Positions 31,101 through 43,695 of a stretch of 64,000 nt of DNA are shown here, piece after piece. The translations under genes were made by a program, and so were the position numbers. Source of the DNA: Gamsiella multidivaricata. Its lineage: Eukaryota > Mortierellomycota > Mortierellomycetes > Mortierellales > Mortierellaceae. The first letter of the stretch is position 1. Every line of letters starts with the position of its first letter. The stretch covers positions 248,001-312,000 of the forward strand of contig NW_026251731.1 of the NCBI RefSeq assembly GCF_025024155.1. Direction: 5' to 3'. Under the pieces are notes generated by a model. It had not been told where the DNA came from. It saw only the letters and a program-made list of their open reading frames with translations, and did no database searches.

Positions 31101-33543
31101 GGAGACGATAACCTCAAGAGGATAATTTGTGCCTTTCTCAGGAAACTTGTCCGTCCGTCTGTGTCTTCCAAGGTTTCCAAGAATTATCTTATTGCGCTGT
31201 GTGAGTCTTGGCATCAAAGTTTCTATGAGTCCGTGGAACAAATCATCGCTGCCATCCTGCCTCTTGATCGGGTCAGTTGGATCCCCGTCGTGAAATCCCC
31301 GAAAAAAAACAACCCCTTGAACGTGCTACTTCGTTATGCAGAGAAGCAGCCCAAGGCGATGCGAGTCGGCAAGCTCATTATCGAATACTGTGTCACCCAC
31401 GCCATCGAGTCTAAGAATCTCGCCTTCATGTCCCCGCTCTTTGGCATTATGAACCGTCTCATGGAAATGTATCCGAAAGACGCGCAGTCCATCCTCGACC
31501 GGATCACGTTCGTCCCCGTAAAGGAACGCTCTTTCATCATTGAAAATCACCGGATCTCATCCCCACCCCGCATCCGATGGCGGTTCTGGAAATCGACGAA
31601 GCAGAAGCTGTACGAGATCGAGAACCCGATTATGCAGCTGGATATAACACCGAGTGAGGCGGATCCAGAGAATGATCGGTTTACAAGGCCGACATTTCAG
31701 GCGTCGTTTGAAGCGCTTTGGCATTATACAGATGAAGGAAAAGAGCAGCTGGAGGTGAGCGAGGAAAAGGAGGCAGAAGCAGCGTGGTGGACCACGTTGG
31801 GCCAGATGGTGACGGTGGCTCTACGGCCGAGGAGCCAGGCGTTTGTGGAGAGCCATGATTTTAATCTGGCGTTTTTTGACAATCCGGCGATCGCGGCCCT
31901 GGTTACGTACAAATGGTAGGCATCTTGAATCCTTGAACCGTTGTGCTTTCTTAATTTCAATCACCCAGAAGCACGGTCCTCACTCGAAATGACTTCTTGA
32001 TCGTCGATCTCGATTGCATAGGAACACGATCGGATACAGCTTCTGGTTAGCACGGTTTGTTTTCCAGTCGACCTTCTATAGTCTGGTGGTGATTGCAGCG
32101 CTGATGCAAGTATACTTTTCGGAGCCGGGCAAGTTGCTGGGGCTTTTCATTGCTATCATTGTCATGGCCACGATGTTTATCTGGCTGGAGATTGTCCAGG
32201 CCTTAGAGAGTTGGGTGCGTTATAGGGGGTATGTATTTGCTTTGCCTCTGTACTCTGGTCTTGGAACGCAACAGTTCATGTTCTCTTACTCATATAGTGT
32301 CGCTTTGTTCCTTAGATCGTTCTACAACTTCTTGGATATGGTCACATTCACGTTGCCACTGGCAGCAGGTATTGACCAGGTGGTTGTGATCAGCCGAGGC
32401 GACCCTGCTGGAAACACGCGCCTCTTGAGTTTCGCAGTCTTGGGTGTCTTCTTGCATATGGTAAGTTCATCCCCAACTAAGCTCGTGAGCTTTTCTCCAC
32501 TCTCAAATACCACGGACAGAACGAACTTGACAAACCAATTTTGCACGTTTGCATAGCTGTTCGAATTACGGATCAACAAGAGCGTGTGCAAGTTTGTTAC
32601 GATTATCCAAAAGGCGATTGCAGAGATCCGAGTATTCTTTGTTATTTTTGCGTTGGGGATTATTGCGTTCACGATCGCGTTGATGCATCTGCTCCGCGCG
32701 TGTCCTGTAGGCGAATGCACGATTACCGATAGCGCAGAGATGTTCCCGACACACTTTTTCAAAGCTATCTCGGCGACGTATTTCATGATGGTAAGATGCA
32801 GAGCTGTATTTGTAGAGAAACGATCGCGTTTCGATGGACGAGTGCATCGCTTAGTTACTTAACGAAACTTTTTTTTTTTGTCCTTTTTCGGATGGTGGAT
32901 GATAATAGGGAGGAAGATATGATCCAGTAAACGATATGTTCAATACTGATGATTGGGCGTTCCATATTATGATGATGCTCTTCTTCTTCTTCGCCGCAAT
33001 TCTGATGTTGAACGTTCTCATCGGTAAGTTGTTCGACCCCAAGCCGAGAGGTGAACCTGACTCAATCCATGTGTATCCCGTAAACTCACATCTACTGCCA
33101 CTTCTTCGTGTCTGATCTCTACGCGACCTTTATTAGCTCTCATCAACGTGGCCTTCTTCCGCGGCGACGACGAGTGGCGTCTGACCTGGATCGGCTCACG
33201 ACTCAAGCACATCGAAGCCGCCGAGAACTTGTCCTATCACCTCACTGGCTCACGGCGCAAACACGATTTTTTCCCTAGCGAGATATACTTCACTGCGTCG
33301 CCTCAGCAACTGGAGGCGTACGAGAAGAAGTACGGGGCAACATGGGACCGGGACTCGGAACTATTGTTGACGTCAACTCTGAGGAAGCGGAGCACAAGTC
33401 CTGGTGGAGGCGAGGCGGTGGATGTTATTGTGAAAGAGAAAGAGCAGGAGATTAGGGATTTGAAACGGACGTTGGAGACGATGGCGGAGACGTTGGCGGA
33501 TGTGCAGAGGAACGTTCGTGAGATCCGAGACCCCAAGAGTTAA
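28127..33543 (+). CDS. Large channel-like protein: beta-propeller-like N-terminus plus ion-transport domain (copy A)
   Basis: Thirteen exons give 1,397 residues: 28127-28214, 28316-28345, 28462-28499, 28617-28763, 28863-28911, 28991-29152, 29251-30344, 30456-31915, 32022-32228, 32298-32460, 32557-32790, 32909-33023, 33137-33543. Small exons 2-5 were placed by matching the downstream paralog. Residues about 170-650 hold WD40-like strands (FAWTGGNGLVSIWN), and about 700-960 form a helical region. The last third holds an ion-channel fold: hydrophobic helices near 1030-1080, 1090-1146, 1160-1186 and 1235-1265, with a pore-like loop (ATYFMMGGRYDP) between the last two and LNVLIALINVAFF in the final helix. 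This resembles TRP/polycystin-type ion-transport domains. Ion and trigger are unknown. The C-terminus ends in a coiled coil, as in channels that assemble as tetramers. Confidence 0.82.
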
Positions 33544-35228
33544 TTAAGAATGTAATGTGTGATATCTTATCCCCTCCCGTTAGAGCGCCTAGAGAATCAG
33601 AATAAAGAAACCAAATATCTACAGCATAGCGATTGAGGGGAACGTGGCTATGACGACCAGAGGAGAAAATGGCGGTAATGGGAAGGATGGCGTATGTACG
33701 GGTGCCAGAAGAAAGACGCACTACCCATGTCGATGGGGAAGCGAACGGGCGTTCAGATGCCTCGTTTGCTTGGGCCTTTGCCTCTCTCTGTCTGTTCGGC
33801 CTTTTCGGAGGGTTGTCCCATATTCGCCGGAGTCAGTGCGTGCATGTGCATGTGTGCACAAAAAAAAAATCACACGTTTTACTGTATTCATGGCTATGTA
33901 AACCGTCGCATTCAGCAGGGCTCTTTATTTATCTTTCAGGTGCTTGGCCCCTCTTTCGCCTCTTTCGAGTCTGCAGCGCACCCATTTGTTGACTGCTAAT
34001 TCTACAATTGTGCACAAGATTTGTCCAAAGACGCAGCACTTGATCCATTCAGAAGTGCGCTCAGACCTGGAAGATCTCTGGTCCAGCAGGATGCCATCGT
34101 GCCAACGTGTTCGCGCTTTTTTGGCGCAAAAAAAACAAGTCGGGAACACGTTCAATTGTGATGATTGCGATAGATATTTGGCATGCTTACCGAGGAATGC
34201 GATCTAGCTGCCAGAAGACATTGGATCTAATGCAGGTGTTCAGATGGATGAGGGAGCGTACTTGCTAGGCGCTTTTCTATGTGCGCATTGCCTGAATCAT
34301 GGGCACCAGAGGTGGTGCTAAATGATGCAGTTTCAGTGCAATGGCGAGGAGGGCCATCGATCATTGAGGAGGAGGAGGAGTGTCTAGAATGAGTAAAAGG
34401 CAACGATAGAGAAGCAATAGCATGTACCATGCATCTCCTGCGATGTAACAGGGCTATTAATACGCGATACGCCCAATTAGTAGTCATACAGAGACGCAAA
34501 GGATAGGTCGGATGAGGTTTGAACAGTGCCATCACAAGGGATCCAACAATCCGCTAACGGTGCTGTGTGTGTGTATATACGTAGATTATTGGGCCAAGGA
34601 GGAGATATTGTTCGTCATAGAGTGAGCAGGTTTTACGCATTAGATTTGCCATGTAGCGTGGGCATTATTGTATATTATACAAGCAATCAAGCATGCCAGT
34701 CAGCATCTGAGACTATATACAAAGGGTGCAAAGGCATTGTCTGCTGTGTCCATCCCCCCCTGGGGTCCGAAGAATTCGCCGTTCCATCGTGAGCCATGGA
34801 GAGAGTTACAGCAAAGGGCAATTGAGTTTTTGTCCCTGAGCTAACACAAAATGGGATAAAATTCCGACGTTGTCTTACACGGAAGGTCTGTGCATCTCTT
34901 TTTTATTATATCACAGACACAGACACAGACACAAATACTCTGCGGTTCCTATATAAACCCACACCCCTCCCCTCAGCTTTCGTTCTCTTCTCTTTGTCTG
35001 CACTACGACCTTGTCATCCTGCCTACTACGACTACGCTTTGTTTTATATACCCCTCGCCTCATTGCGCTCCCCTCGATTATCTCTCCACCGCGTAATACT
35101 TTCTCATTCTCACACTTTGTATATCCCCAACCTTCCTTCGCCTGCACTTTAATATACCCCTTCTTTGAACTCTTGCACTCCTTGCACACTTTCACTTTAT
35201 TGTACATACCTCTTCTTCATCAACCATA
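33544..35228. other. Intergenic region between the two channel paralogs
   Basis: An AATAAA at 33601-33606 fits the 3' end of copy A. From 33650 to about 34850 there is no supported gene. A TATAAA at 34952-34957, followed by about 270 bases of CT-rich leader, precedes the start of copy B. Confidence 0.5.
34952..34957 (+). promoter_or_regulatory. TATA box of channel copy B
   Basis: TATAAA lies 272 bases upstream of the ATG at 35229 and is followed by a pyrimidine-rich leader, as in strongly expressed fungal genes. Confidence 0.5.
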
Positions 35229-38200
35229 ATGTCAAAGAACACAGAGGACCGTTTGACGGCACCGTCCACGCACACGCTGCCCATGTCTATGTCCATGGCC
35301 TCAACCACCACCATCGCTGTCTCCGCCAACAACATGTTGAGCTCCTCTACCTCCCCTATGATGTCCCCCACATCCACATCCGCCCGCACATCCCCATCCA
35401 TCCGCCCAACAGACTCCAAACACAACAGCAACAATCCCACGGCGATGCAGATGTCCGACAGGGTTTGGTATCTTAGGAACACGATCCAGGGCATCAGCGG
35501 CAGTCTGAAATGGGGTCCCATGCCAGCAATCGTCGTGCGCGCTGGCCCGCGCTGGAAGTGCACGCTCGACATCAATGGACTGGAGCCCGGTTGGTACTCG
35601 ATTGTGTTCTGTGTGTCCTTCAAGAACATGGATACCAAGGCGCTGCAGTCCTTGACCATCGATGCTAGACAGCTCGATGATGATAACCATGGCGTTTACA
35701 TGGCCAAGACTTGTAAAACCATTATCGGAAATGATGAGCTCCGTAGAATGCGTAAGTCATTTGGAGGATTTGTTTCAGCCCCATACGGATGGATATGACA
35801 TAATCATGGCTGGCATCTAAGTTTGCTTTATTACAAAATAGCAACTGAACGCTTTACACGCATGAGACTGCACCGCCAGATCGAGCTGGATGCAGGTGGA
35901 CCCATGGAGCTGTCTTTCAACTTTGGAAGTGGAGCGATCGGTAGTTTTGAGTTGCGCTACGTTACGCTCGAGAGTGGCCAGAACGGTGTCTATGGTAAGC
36001 AGCTTAAAATTCCCTTGGAGTACAGGGCATTTGTTTGTACTATAAATTTCTTACAGCTGCTAATCTACGATTGAAATTTCGTCCTGTTAGACCATGTTCT
36101 GTACGGAGAGGGCAAGCCTCAACAGTTCATCAGTGTTGGCCAGAGCAAACAGGGGTCGGATCGCAGCACACTCAACGTTCATTCGTACGCTATCTCCTCT
36201 TCTGGATCGCACGCAGTTACCCTCTACTTTGATGATGGTCGCGCCTTCCTCGAGACCTGGGACTTGCGCGAGTCCAGAGAGGAGGCCCTCGCTGTCACTC
36301 CTCGAGTCCACAACACACCTATCGCGCGTGCGTTCATCAATGCCTTCACCACAAACCATCCGGATCTCATGGATATCTCTCTTGCCATCTCCAGCTTTGG
36401 GTCCCAGGTCGTACTACATTCGGCAGAGCCCTCCGAGAGCGGCATCCCTTGCCATATCTTCAACTGTGAACCACCAGCCCCGGCTGACCACGACATGTCC
36501 AAGCCTTGGACTCTGAGCCTCAAGACTATCTGCCAAGGTCTTAGAGGATACTATGGTTACGGTGCCTTCCATTTTGGCACTATTGATTCTCCACACGAGA
36601 AGGACGAGCGATACGTTACATGCGATGGATTGGCAGTGAACATCTTCAACATTCATGGTGAATGGTCCATGATCCGTGTTTTGACCTTGAGTGTTGAGTC
36701 GAACCTTGATGCAGCCTTGGCCATGTTCCTCTCCATGCGCGGACGCTACTTTGCCTGGACGGGTGTCAAGGGCATTGTCTCGATCTGGGATATTGTTGCG
36801 GGCAAGCAGGTCTCCTTCATCCCATTGGAGGATGACTACACCAGCGTGTACGCGAACATGTCCAGGGACGGATCCATGGTCGCCATCTCTGTCAAGGGAC
36901 GCATCTCGGTCTACCAGTCGTTCACGGGTGTGAAGCTAGGAGACTTTGAGCCTGGCTTGAGCGACGAGAACTACTTTGAGGTCGTGCTTGAGCGTGATCA
37001 CTTTATGGTTTTGGACAAGCCCGGAGCGGACCCTAACGACCCCGAGCAGATTGGATGCCGACGACTGATCAGCACACGCGATATGTCCGTTGCCAAGACG
37101 CTGCACATCCATCAGGACTATGAGGTCCAATACCCGGTACCGATTGCTAACCCGGCCTTTGCTTATGCTCAAGGATCGGTCGTGAACATTGTCAAGGCTG
37201 CCAACGCCCTTGCCCCACCTCGCGAGGGACCCTGTGGCCACGACTGTCATATGAACGTGTTGGCTGTCGACCTCTTTACGGAAGAGGAGACCTTGGAGTA
37301 CAGCTACGAGGAGGGCCCACCAGTGTTCGGGATCACCGCCAGCCAGGCTCGCATCAACGGCACCCGGATGACTGTCATCACCATCAACCGTCATGACGAT
37401 AAGCCCAAGCAGTTCGTCATCCCACTTGGACCCGCCCAAGTCGTATATTCTGGTGTCTTTATCCCAACGAGTTCACAACTGGTCCTGTCGACTGGTCGCT
37501 ACTTGCAGATCTGGAAACTATCCCCTGCTCCTGGTACTGAGGTCGCCGAGCTAGAGCTGGTCTGGAAACTCAAGGATGAGGGCCGCGAACACACATCGGA
37601 TATCTGCCATCGCAAGATTGCTAGTGCTAGTGCCTGCAACCATGGGAAGCACTTGGCTGTAGACCTCTATCCCGCACGTTGGTTCAGAAAGTCGAGGGAG
37701 CTTCCTAGAGTTGCCAAGCGAAACGCTGTCGAGACCGTTACGGCACCCATCTTCAGACTGGACAACATTGGTACCTCGGAAGCATTCCGTGTTAACCATG
37801 GAATCCAAGGTCTGGTCGAGTTGTACGCCTATGGTGAGGCGGAATGCCGTGACGCTGTCCTTCGACACCTCCAGACCCTTGTTCGACCATCGTCCAAGAC
37901 CCGCACCTCAGCCATTGCTACGCTCTGCCGGTTCTGGACGCCCGAGAAGAAGGTCTTTTTCGAGGAGATTGCAGCCAACCTTCTCCCGACCACCCACGTT
38001 ACCTGGATTCCTGATTCACAGCCCAAGTCTAGTATCGACCCTCTGGCTGTCATTTTGAAAGCTGCCGAGAGTCAGCCCTCGGCAGTTGGTGTGGCCAAGG
38101 TCATCATGGACTACTGCGTGGCGCATGCCAACAGTACCAAGAACCTGTCTTTCCTGTCACCGATCTTTAATTCGTGGCGCAAGATCATGGCGCATGCTCC

Positions 38201-38934
38201 GGGTGAGGCGCTCAGCTGCCTTGACCGCATGGCGTTTATCCCTGTGCAGCAGCGTTCGTACATCATCAACAACCATGCCATCGTACACTCACCCCGACCG
38301 CGTCTGGCGTTCTGGAAGACCAACGCTGCGCCGTTGTGGAAGACCGAGGACCCGATTCTGCAGCTGCAGGTGACACCCAAGAAGCCCAACGCGTTGAACG
38401 AGCAGTTCACTCAGCCGGTCTTTGTGGCCTCCTTTGATGCACTCTGGCAGTACAAGGAAGAGGCCAAGGAGGAGGAGCAACAGGTCCTCGCCTTTACTGA
38501 GGCAAAGTCAATGTGGTGGCAGACACTGTTCTACACGGTTTGGCTAAAGTTGCGACTGACGAACCAGGCCTTTGTTGAGGTCAAGGACTCGAGTCTTGAG
38601 TACTTTGATAACCCGGCCATTTCTGCGCTGATCTCTTACAAGTGGAACACGATCGGCTACAAGTACTGGCTGCTTCGGTTCTTCTTCCAGAGCTTGTACT
38701 ATATCCTGATCACGGTGGTCGCGGTCATGCAGGTGTACTACCCAGACTTTAGGATGCTAAAGGATGCGTTTATTGCGATCGTTGCGCTCTCTGCGATGTT
38801 TCTCTGGCTCGAGCTGACCAAAGCCATTCGATGCTGGACCCGATACAATTCGTAAGTGCATGTCAAGGGTTTAATGGTTAATAATATTGATGCATTTTTT
38901 TTTTCTCAGTTCTTTTTGTTAACATTACTTGCTA

Positions 38935-38981
<47 letters not shown>

Positions 38982-39800
38982 CGTTCGGTGCAATAGGAAG
39001 AGTTATCATATCGCTGGAATGCTTGCATACTTCTTGCCCATGGTTGCTGCCATCGACCAATTGGTGGTGATCATGACGACAAACCAGGACGGAAACGCCC
39101 GACTTCTCTCGTTCTCAGTCCTTGCTGTATTCGTCAACATGGTAAGTAGTCATTTTTTGGACACGATCAAAAGCCGTGGTTCCATCGTTGAGGTCTTCCG
39201 TTGACAAACAAACAAACAAACATCCATCCATCCATTAACGACTCGCTTATTTTATTATTATTATTATTTTTTTTTTTTACTTTGGCTCCGCCTTTTATTA
39301 GCTGTATGAGCTCCGTGTCATCAGGATGGTATGCAAGTACGTTACGATCATCCAGCGTGCAGTCGGCGAGATTCTAGCCTTCTTTATCATCTTTGGTGTG
39401 GGTATCGCGACCTTCACGATCGCGATCCTGCATGTGTTGCATGCCTGCCCTGTCGACACCTGTACTCGAGATCCGGACTCGCTTTACCCTACACAGTTCT
39501 TTGGTGCCTTGACCTCGACATTCTTCTTTATGGTAAGTCATCATCTCTTGCTTTGATGCGCCCTCTTTTTTTTCTTTTTTTTCTTTTTTTGGATATCTCT
39601 TTATTTGATCGAATTTGCTGATACGAGTTCTCGATGTCTGTGCGATAATAGGCCGGTCGATTCGGACCCATTAACGACGAGCTCTCGAGTCAGGACTGGG
39701 GCTTCCATGTGATGATGATCTTTTGCTACCTGTTCACGAACATTGTCATGATGAACGTCCTGATCTGTAAGTCTTTGTGAAGGAGAGGGGAGCCAGTTTG

Positions 39801-39839
<39 letters not shown>

Positions 39840-40564
39840 ATCGTGTTGTCTAATATATCCCTTTATCTCTATCTTTTTTTGAATTCCTCTTAATAGCCCT
39901 GTTCAGTATGACATTCATCAAGGGCGACGACTGCTGGCGCTTGACTTGGTTGGAATGCCGTCTGCGTTACATCGAGTCGGCCGAGAACATGTCGTACCAC
40001 ATCCAGGGGTTCCGTGAGACCAACGAATACTTCCCCAAGGAAATCTTCTACACGGCCGAACCACTCAAGGTCTCTGCGTTCTTTGAGAAGCACCGCAAGT
40101 CTGGGGGATTCAAGGATCTGGTCTCTGCAAAGGCTGAGCATAAGAACAGAGAGATCGAGGACCTCAAGCACCAGCAGCACCAGCACCAGCACCAGCATCA
40201 TCAGGATAGAGATGACCGTAGTTATCATAGCCATGATGGCAGCACGATCGGAAACCAGGAGGATGAATTGGCGGTGAACGAGAGGAGGGATCGAGTCCAG
40301 GAGGAGACAAAGGCAGAGTTGTCGGCGATTATGATGACGCTTGCAGAGATGCAGAGGAGTATTTTGGAAATGCGCGAGCCTGTGGTGAGGAGGGATCCGA
40401 AGGCTGAGGCGGCGTATGAGAGAGCGCAGGCTAGAGAGATGGTGGAGCAATGGATGAATCCTCGAGGCGAGGAGCAGCAGCAACAGGGTGAATCCTCGAA
40501 TTCTTTGAGTCACCAGCAACAGCAGCAGCAGCAGCAACAGCAACAACAGCAGCAGAGGGCCTAG
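35229..40564 (+). CDS. Large channel-like protein: beta-propeller-like N-terminus plus ion-transport domain (copy B)
   Basis: Seven exons (35229-35751, 35842-35994, 36091-38851, 38997-39141, 39302-39532, 39652-39766, 39897-40564) give 1,531 residues. It is collinear with the gene upstream throughout. Matching blocks include DHVLYGEGKP / DHILYGFGKP, FAWTGVKGIVSIWD / FAWTGGNGLVSIWN and KWNTIGY in both. The channel part starts at residue 1078 with helices near 1085-1108, 1117-1137, 1148-1170, 1210-1240 and 1285-1320, and a pore-like TFFFMAGRFGP. The N-terminal 75 residues are Ser/Thr-rich. The C-terminal 150 residues hold His/Gln repeats, a coiled coil and a poly-Gln tail absent from copy A. Codons are more C-ending than in copy A, suggesting higher expression. 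Intron 3 has a 45-T run just before its acceptor. Confidence 0.85.
38937..38981 (+). repeat. 45-base poly(T) run before a 3' splice site
   Basis: The run lies in intron 3 of channel copy B and ends 15 bases before the CAATAG acceptor. Confidence 0.85.
39801..39837 (+). repeat. 37-base poly(A) run in an intron of channel copy B
   Basis: The run lies in the intron between exons 6 and 7, about 35 bases after the donor. Confidence 0.85.
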
Positions 40565-41344
40565 AGATAGAGGGAGAGGGAGCAGATTGTGGGCAACGAC
40601 AAGGAGAGACGGCCTTTGGATAGTGTGAGCTGGAGAAGTATCAGTAAATGGTGCGTTTCCCTATGCTTGTAAATAATAAAAAAGTAAATTGACAGAACTG
40701 GTATAGTACTGGATGTAGTAGTAGATTGTGAGTATGCTGTGCTGTGGCGATGCGACTAGACCATGACCTTCATTCACCATGCCACATGGTAGCGGCAAAA
40801 AAACAACAACGAGACATCTGCATGGGCATTGTTGAAGGAAGGAGGGTATATTTCTACATGAATAGGTGAATAACGCGTAGGATGGCCCCTGGCTGAGCTG
40901 GGCTGGTTGGGCTGGGTCCATCAGGGTTCAGGAAAAAAAAAAAAAAAAGACTGCCTTATCTATGGTATAGGGAGGGAGAGAAAAAAAAAATAGGATCCCG
41001 GTTTCGAGGGAACAAAAGTAGTTCGAGAGCGAGGGATTGGGGGACCTTTCATATTATGATGATCATCTTTTTTTTCTTCTTCTTCTTCTTCTTCTTCTTC
41101 TTCTTCGCGGTTTATCCTGACCGTGAACGTGTTTTATCCAAGGACGAATATACTATTGAGGATAGATATAGACTTTCGAGAGAGAGAGAGAGAAGAGGGA
41201 GTTTCTTTTATTTATTTAATTCAAAATTCTGTACAATGAACGTCCATCAGCATCACGATGCAGATCGTTCGTTCGTCTCTTTCTTTCCTTCTTTCCTTCT
41301 TTCCTTCTTTCCTTCTTTCCTTCTTTCCTTCTTTCCTTCCATCT
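40565..41344. other. Convergent intergenic region with TTC and TTTCCTTC repeats
   Basis: An AATAAA at 40675-40680 fits the 3' end of channel copy B. A TTC triplet run lies at 41070-41106, and a TTTCCTTC-type repeat at 41278-41340 runs up to the allantoicase stop codon. No gene is supported. Confidence 0.5.
41278..41340 (+). repeat. TTTCCTTC tandem repeat at the allantoicase 3' end
   Basis: About seven copies of an 8-base pyrimidine unit lie directly beyond the allantoicase stop, so the mRNA 3' UTR would be GA-rich. Confidence 0.75.
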
Positions 41345-42724
41345 CTAGTGCTTGTGGTGCTTATCCTCGTTCCACGTATGCTCATCCTCCAATTCCTGCC
41401 TCACGCCCATCAACGAGTCCACAGGCTGAACAGCCGGCAACTGCGACGCACCCCAAATCCGAACTCGCTTGATACCCCCGTCCGGGATCATGATCACATT
41501 AATCATCGCAATCCTCTTCTCCGTCAAATCCGGCGCGACCTCAAAGAAATGCTGTCGGTGTGGTCCCACCGGAACCTGATCCAACAACAAAATCGGTTCA
41601 TCCGAATGCAACTCAAAACCCGCAATCGTCACGGCCTTGGGTGGGTTACCCTTGTAGTGTGCTGTGTCGATCTCGATGTTGGTCACATGTCCAGGTTGTC
41701 CGAGCTTGATCTTCGCGTGGTCCACATGTCCGGGCGTACGCGAGCGTTTGGTCTCCCAACCGTCCGACATATCGTGTCCGCGACCGGGGAGGAGCATATT
41801 CGAGGGGTGTCCATAATGTGCGTCCGAGAACTCTATAACCCTCGCCCCCGCGGCCGCAGAGGCGAGATCATAGATCTCATGCTTGTTCTCGGGGATGACC
41901 TGGTGCACGGTTCCATAGGCACGGAAGCGGGAGACTCCACCATCGGGGTAGATAGAGAACCTGAGATGGGTATAATACTCCGTCGTCGGCTTTTCCAACT
42001 TGAATCCATGACGAGCGTTCGGGTTCAAAGGAACCTTGGCCAAAATCGGTGTCCACTCCACGGTCGCCCATTCCTCATGTGTACGGGTGGTGGTGGCGGG
42101 CTGCTTATCCGTCGCTCGCGTGGCGGTGTCCTTGAATCCCTCGACAGAGGCAAAGGGGGCGTGGTTTCCTGTGAAGAAGGTGGTGTCGATCTCAAAGCCC
42201 GCGATCGTGCCCGCATATCCGAGCTGAATCACGACCCAGTCGTAGTGGGGGTTGTGACGGCGGGTTTCCCAGCCATCGTACCAGGCGCCCGTCGAGACAA
42301 AGTGGCCCGGGCGGGAGATCGGAGCCGTGGGCTTGATGAGGTTCTTGGCGTCTGCAAAGAATTCGTCCGTTAGGGTGATGATCTTGCCTCCACGAGAGTC
42401 GGCCGCAAGGTCTGGTCACGATCATGGTTCATGTTGTGGTGGTTGTGATGATGGTGTGGTGTTTGGGACGAAAGGATAAGGAAATACAATGAGAAGCAAC
42501 ACAATTACGTCGGTCGATGGGAGGGCGATAAGGTGGGATGAAACAGGTGGGGAGAAAGAGAGGCAGGAGGATTAGTTATCGGTTCTTTGTTCAACAGAGG
42601 ACTAGTGCAAGGGATAGGGAGCATTGGACCCTCCATGCGGCTTACCGATATATTCCTTGAAGGTGTCGTCGATCTTATCGGCGGCGACACTGTGGTGTGG
42701 GGAAGCAGGGGTGTTGCTCTTCAT
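41345..42724 (-). CDS. DAL2: Allantoicase
   Basis: Two minus-strand exons (42646-42724, 41345-42411) give 381 residues, close to the family length. The enzyme hydrolyses allantoate to ureidoglycolate and urea in purine degradation. The protein is two similar allantoicase repeats. Repeat 1 has DGWETRRHNPHYDWVVIQLG and the following GxIxGFEIDTTFFTGNHAP. Repeat 2 has DGWETKRSRTPGHVDHAKIKL and the matching IEIDTAHYKGNPP. Each contains a beta-jelly-roll core with the Arg-Arg-His type motif. The start at 42724 (MKSNTPASPHH) is the only upstream ATG that splices in frame. A TATA box lies about 110 bases upstream. No targeting signal is seen, so a cytosolic location is expected. Confidence 0.95.
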
Positions 42725-42834
42725 GATGATGTGTGTATGTGTGTATGAATGTACGTGTGTGTGTATGTAGTTTAGTGTGAATGGGGTAGGGTTGTTGATG
42801 GAGAAGAAGAGAAAAGAACCGGCACTATCGTCTG

Positions 42835-42842
42835 TATTTATA
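42835..42842 (-). promoter_or_regulatory. TATA box of the allantoicase gene
   Basis: TATAAATA on the minus strand lies about 110 bases upstream of the start codon at 42724. Confidence 0.5.
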
Positions 42843-43695
42843 CCGCTGTCAGTGCGGGGAGGGGGGTGATGTCAAAGGAAGGAAAAGAGCTCCCTAAAAT
42901 GGAATGGACCGTGTGGATACGCTTCCTCGCTCTTTGCCCTTCCCCCACTCTCTTTCTCTCTTCACTCCTCTCCCGCTTTTAGCTTATCTCGCGCCACACT
43001 AGCCCTCGCTTACGGCCCTCTGTGCGTAACCGTGGATCATCCTCGCAACCCTCCCCAAACGGGCCCTTCCCTCCCACTCGCAATCGCAATCTCCCTCCAG
43101 GCTGCGATCCCCCCCTCCCTCTCGATCGGTCCGATCGGTCGATCCCTGGAAACTCTCAGAGAAACCCAAAAATGCATAAAAATCTTTTTTTTTGTGGCTG
43201 TGAGACCCGTCTGCCCAAATGAGGAAACAGCCCCGCGAAAAACAGCGAGGTTTCTGTGTTGAGGTCGCCCTCACTAAAAAAAAAAAACAACGCACCTTCG
43301 GATCCTGGATGACTCTCCCGGGACTGTAGGGTATGCTTCCTTCCTCTCTCTCTCTGCCTCGCCGACTGGTCCCTTCCATTTTCTAATGAGACACGCACCG
43401 TGTTCGTGTCGCTTTCAAATGCGCGATATACTGCAGGATCCAGCCAGGATGGGCAGTCCTGGAGAGTGGAGAGAGAGAGCATTCTGGAATGTTTGAGCAA
43501 TTGGCTCCACCATAGTCTACCATGCCTGATCACAAGAAAGCATAGAGCACAGGGAAGCATAGAAAGCTAGTTTTCTTTAAAACTTTTTAGTAAATGACAA
43601 GATGGAATAAACTATTGTATGATAGACTATGTATGTTTATGTGTATGTTTGTATGGAAAATGAACTACACCTTCTCTCTCCCTCTCTTTCTCTTT
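42843..43695. other. Intergenic region between allantoicase and CYP51
   Basis: No gene is supported. It holds the upstream region of allantoicase and the 3' flank of CYP51. Several short minus-strand ORFs near 43000-43560 have no recognisable family or splice-consistent extension. Confidence 0.4.

Noticed and set aside
34227..34535. 102-residue minus-strand ORF between the channel genes
   Set aside because: No domain, no conserved context and no poly(A) or promoter support; it looks like a chance ORF.
39890..40546. 218-residue minus-strand ORF
   Set aside because: It is antisense to the last exon of channel copy B; poly-Leu opposite poly-Gln explains it.
41258..42373. 371-residue plus-strand ORF
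   Set aside because: It is antisense to allantoicase, whose minus-strand frame has clear family motifs. The plus-strand protein is Arg/Leu-rich with no recognisable domain.
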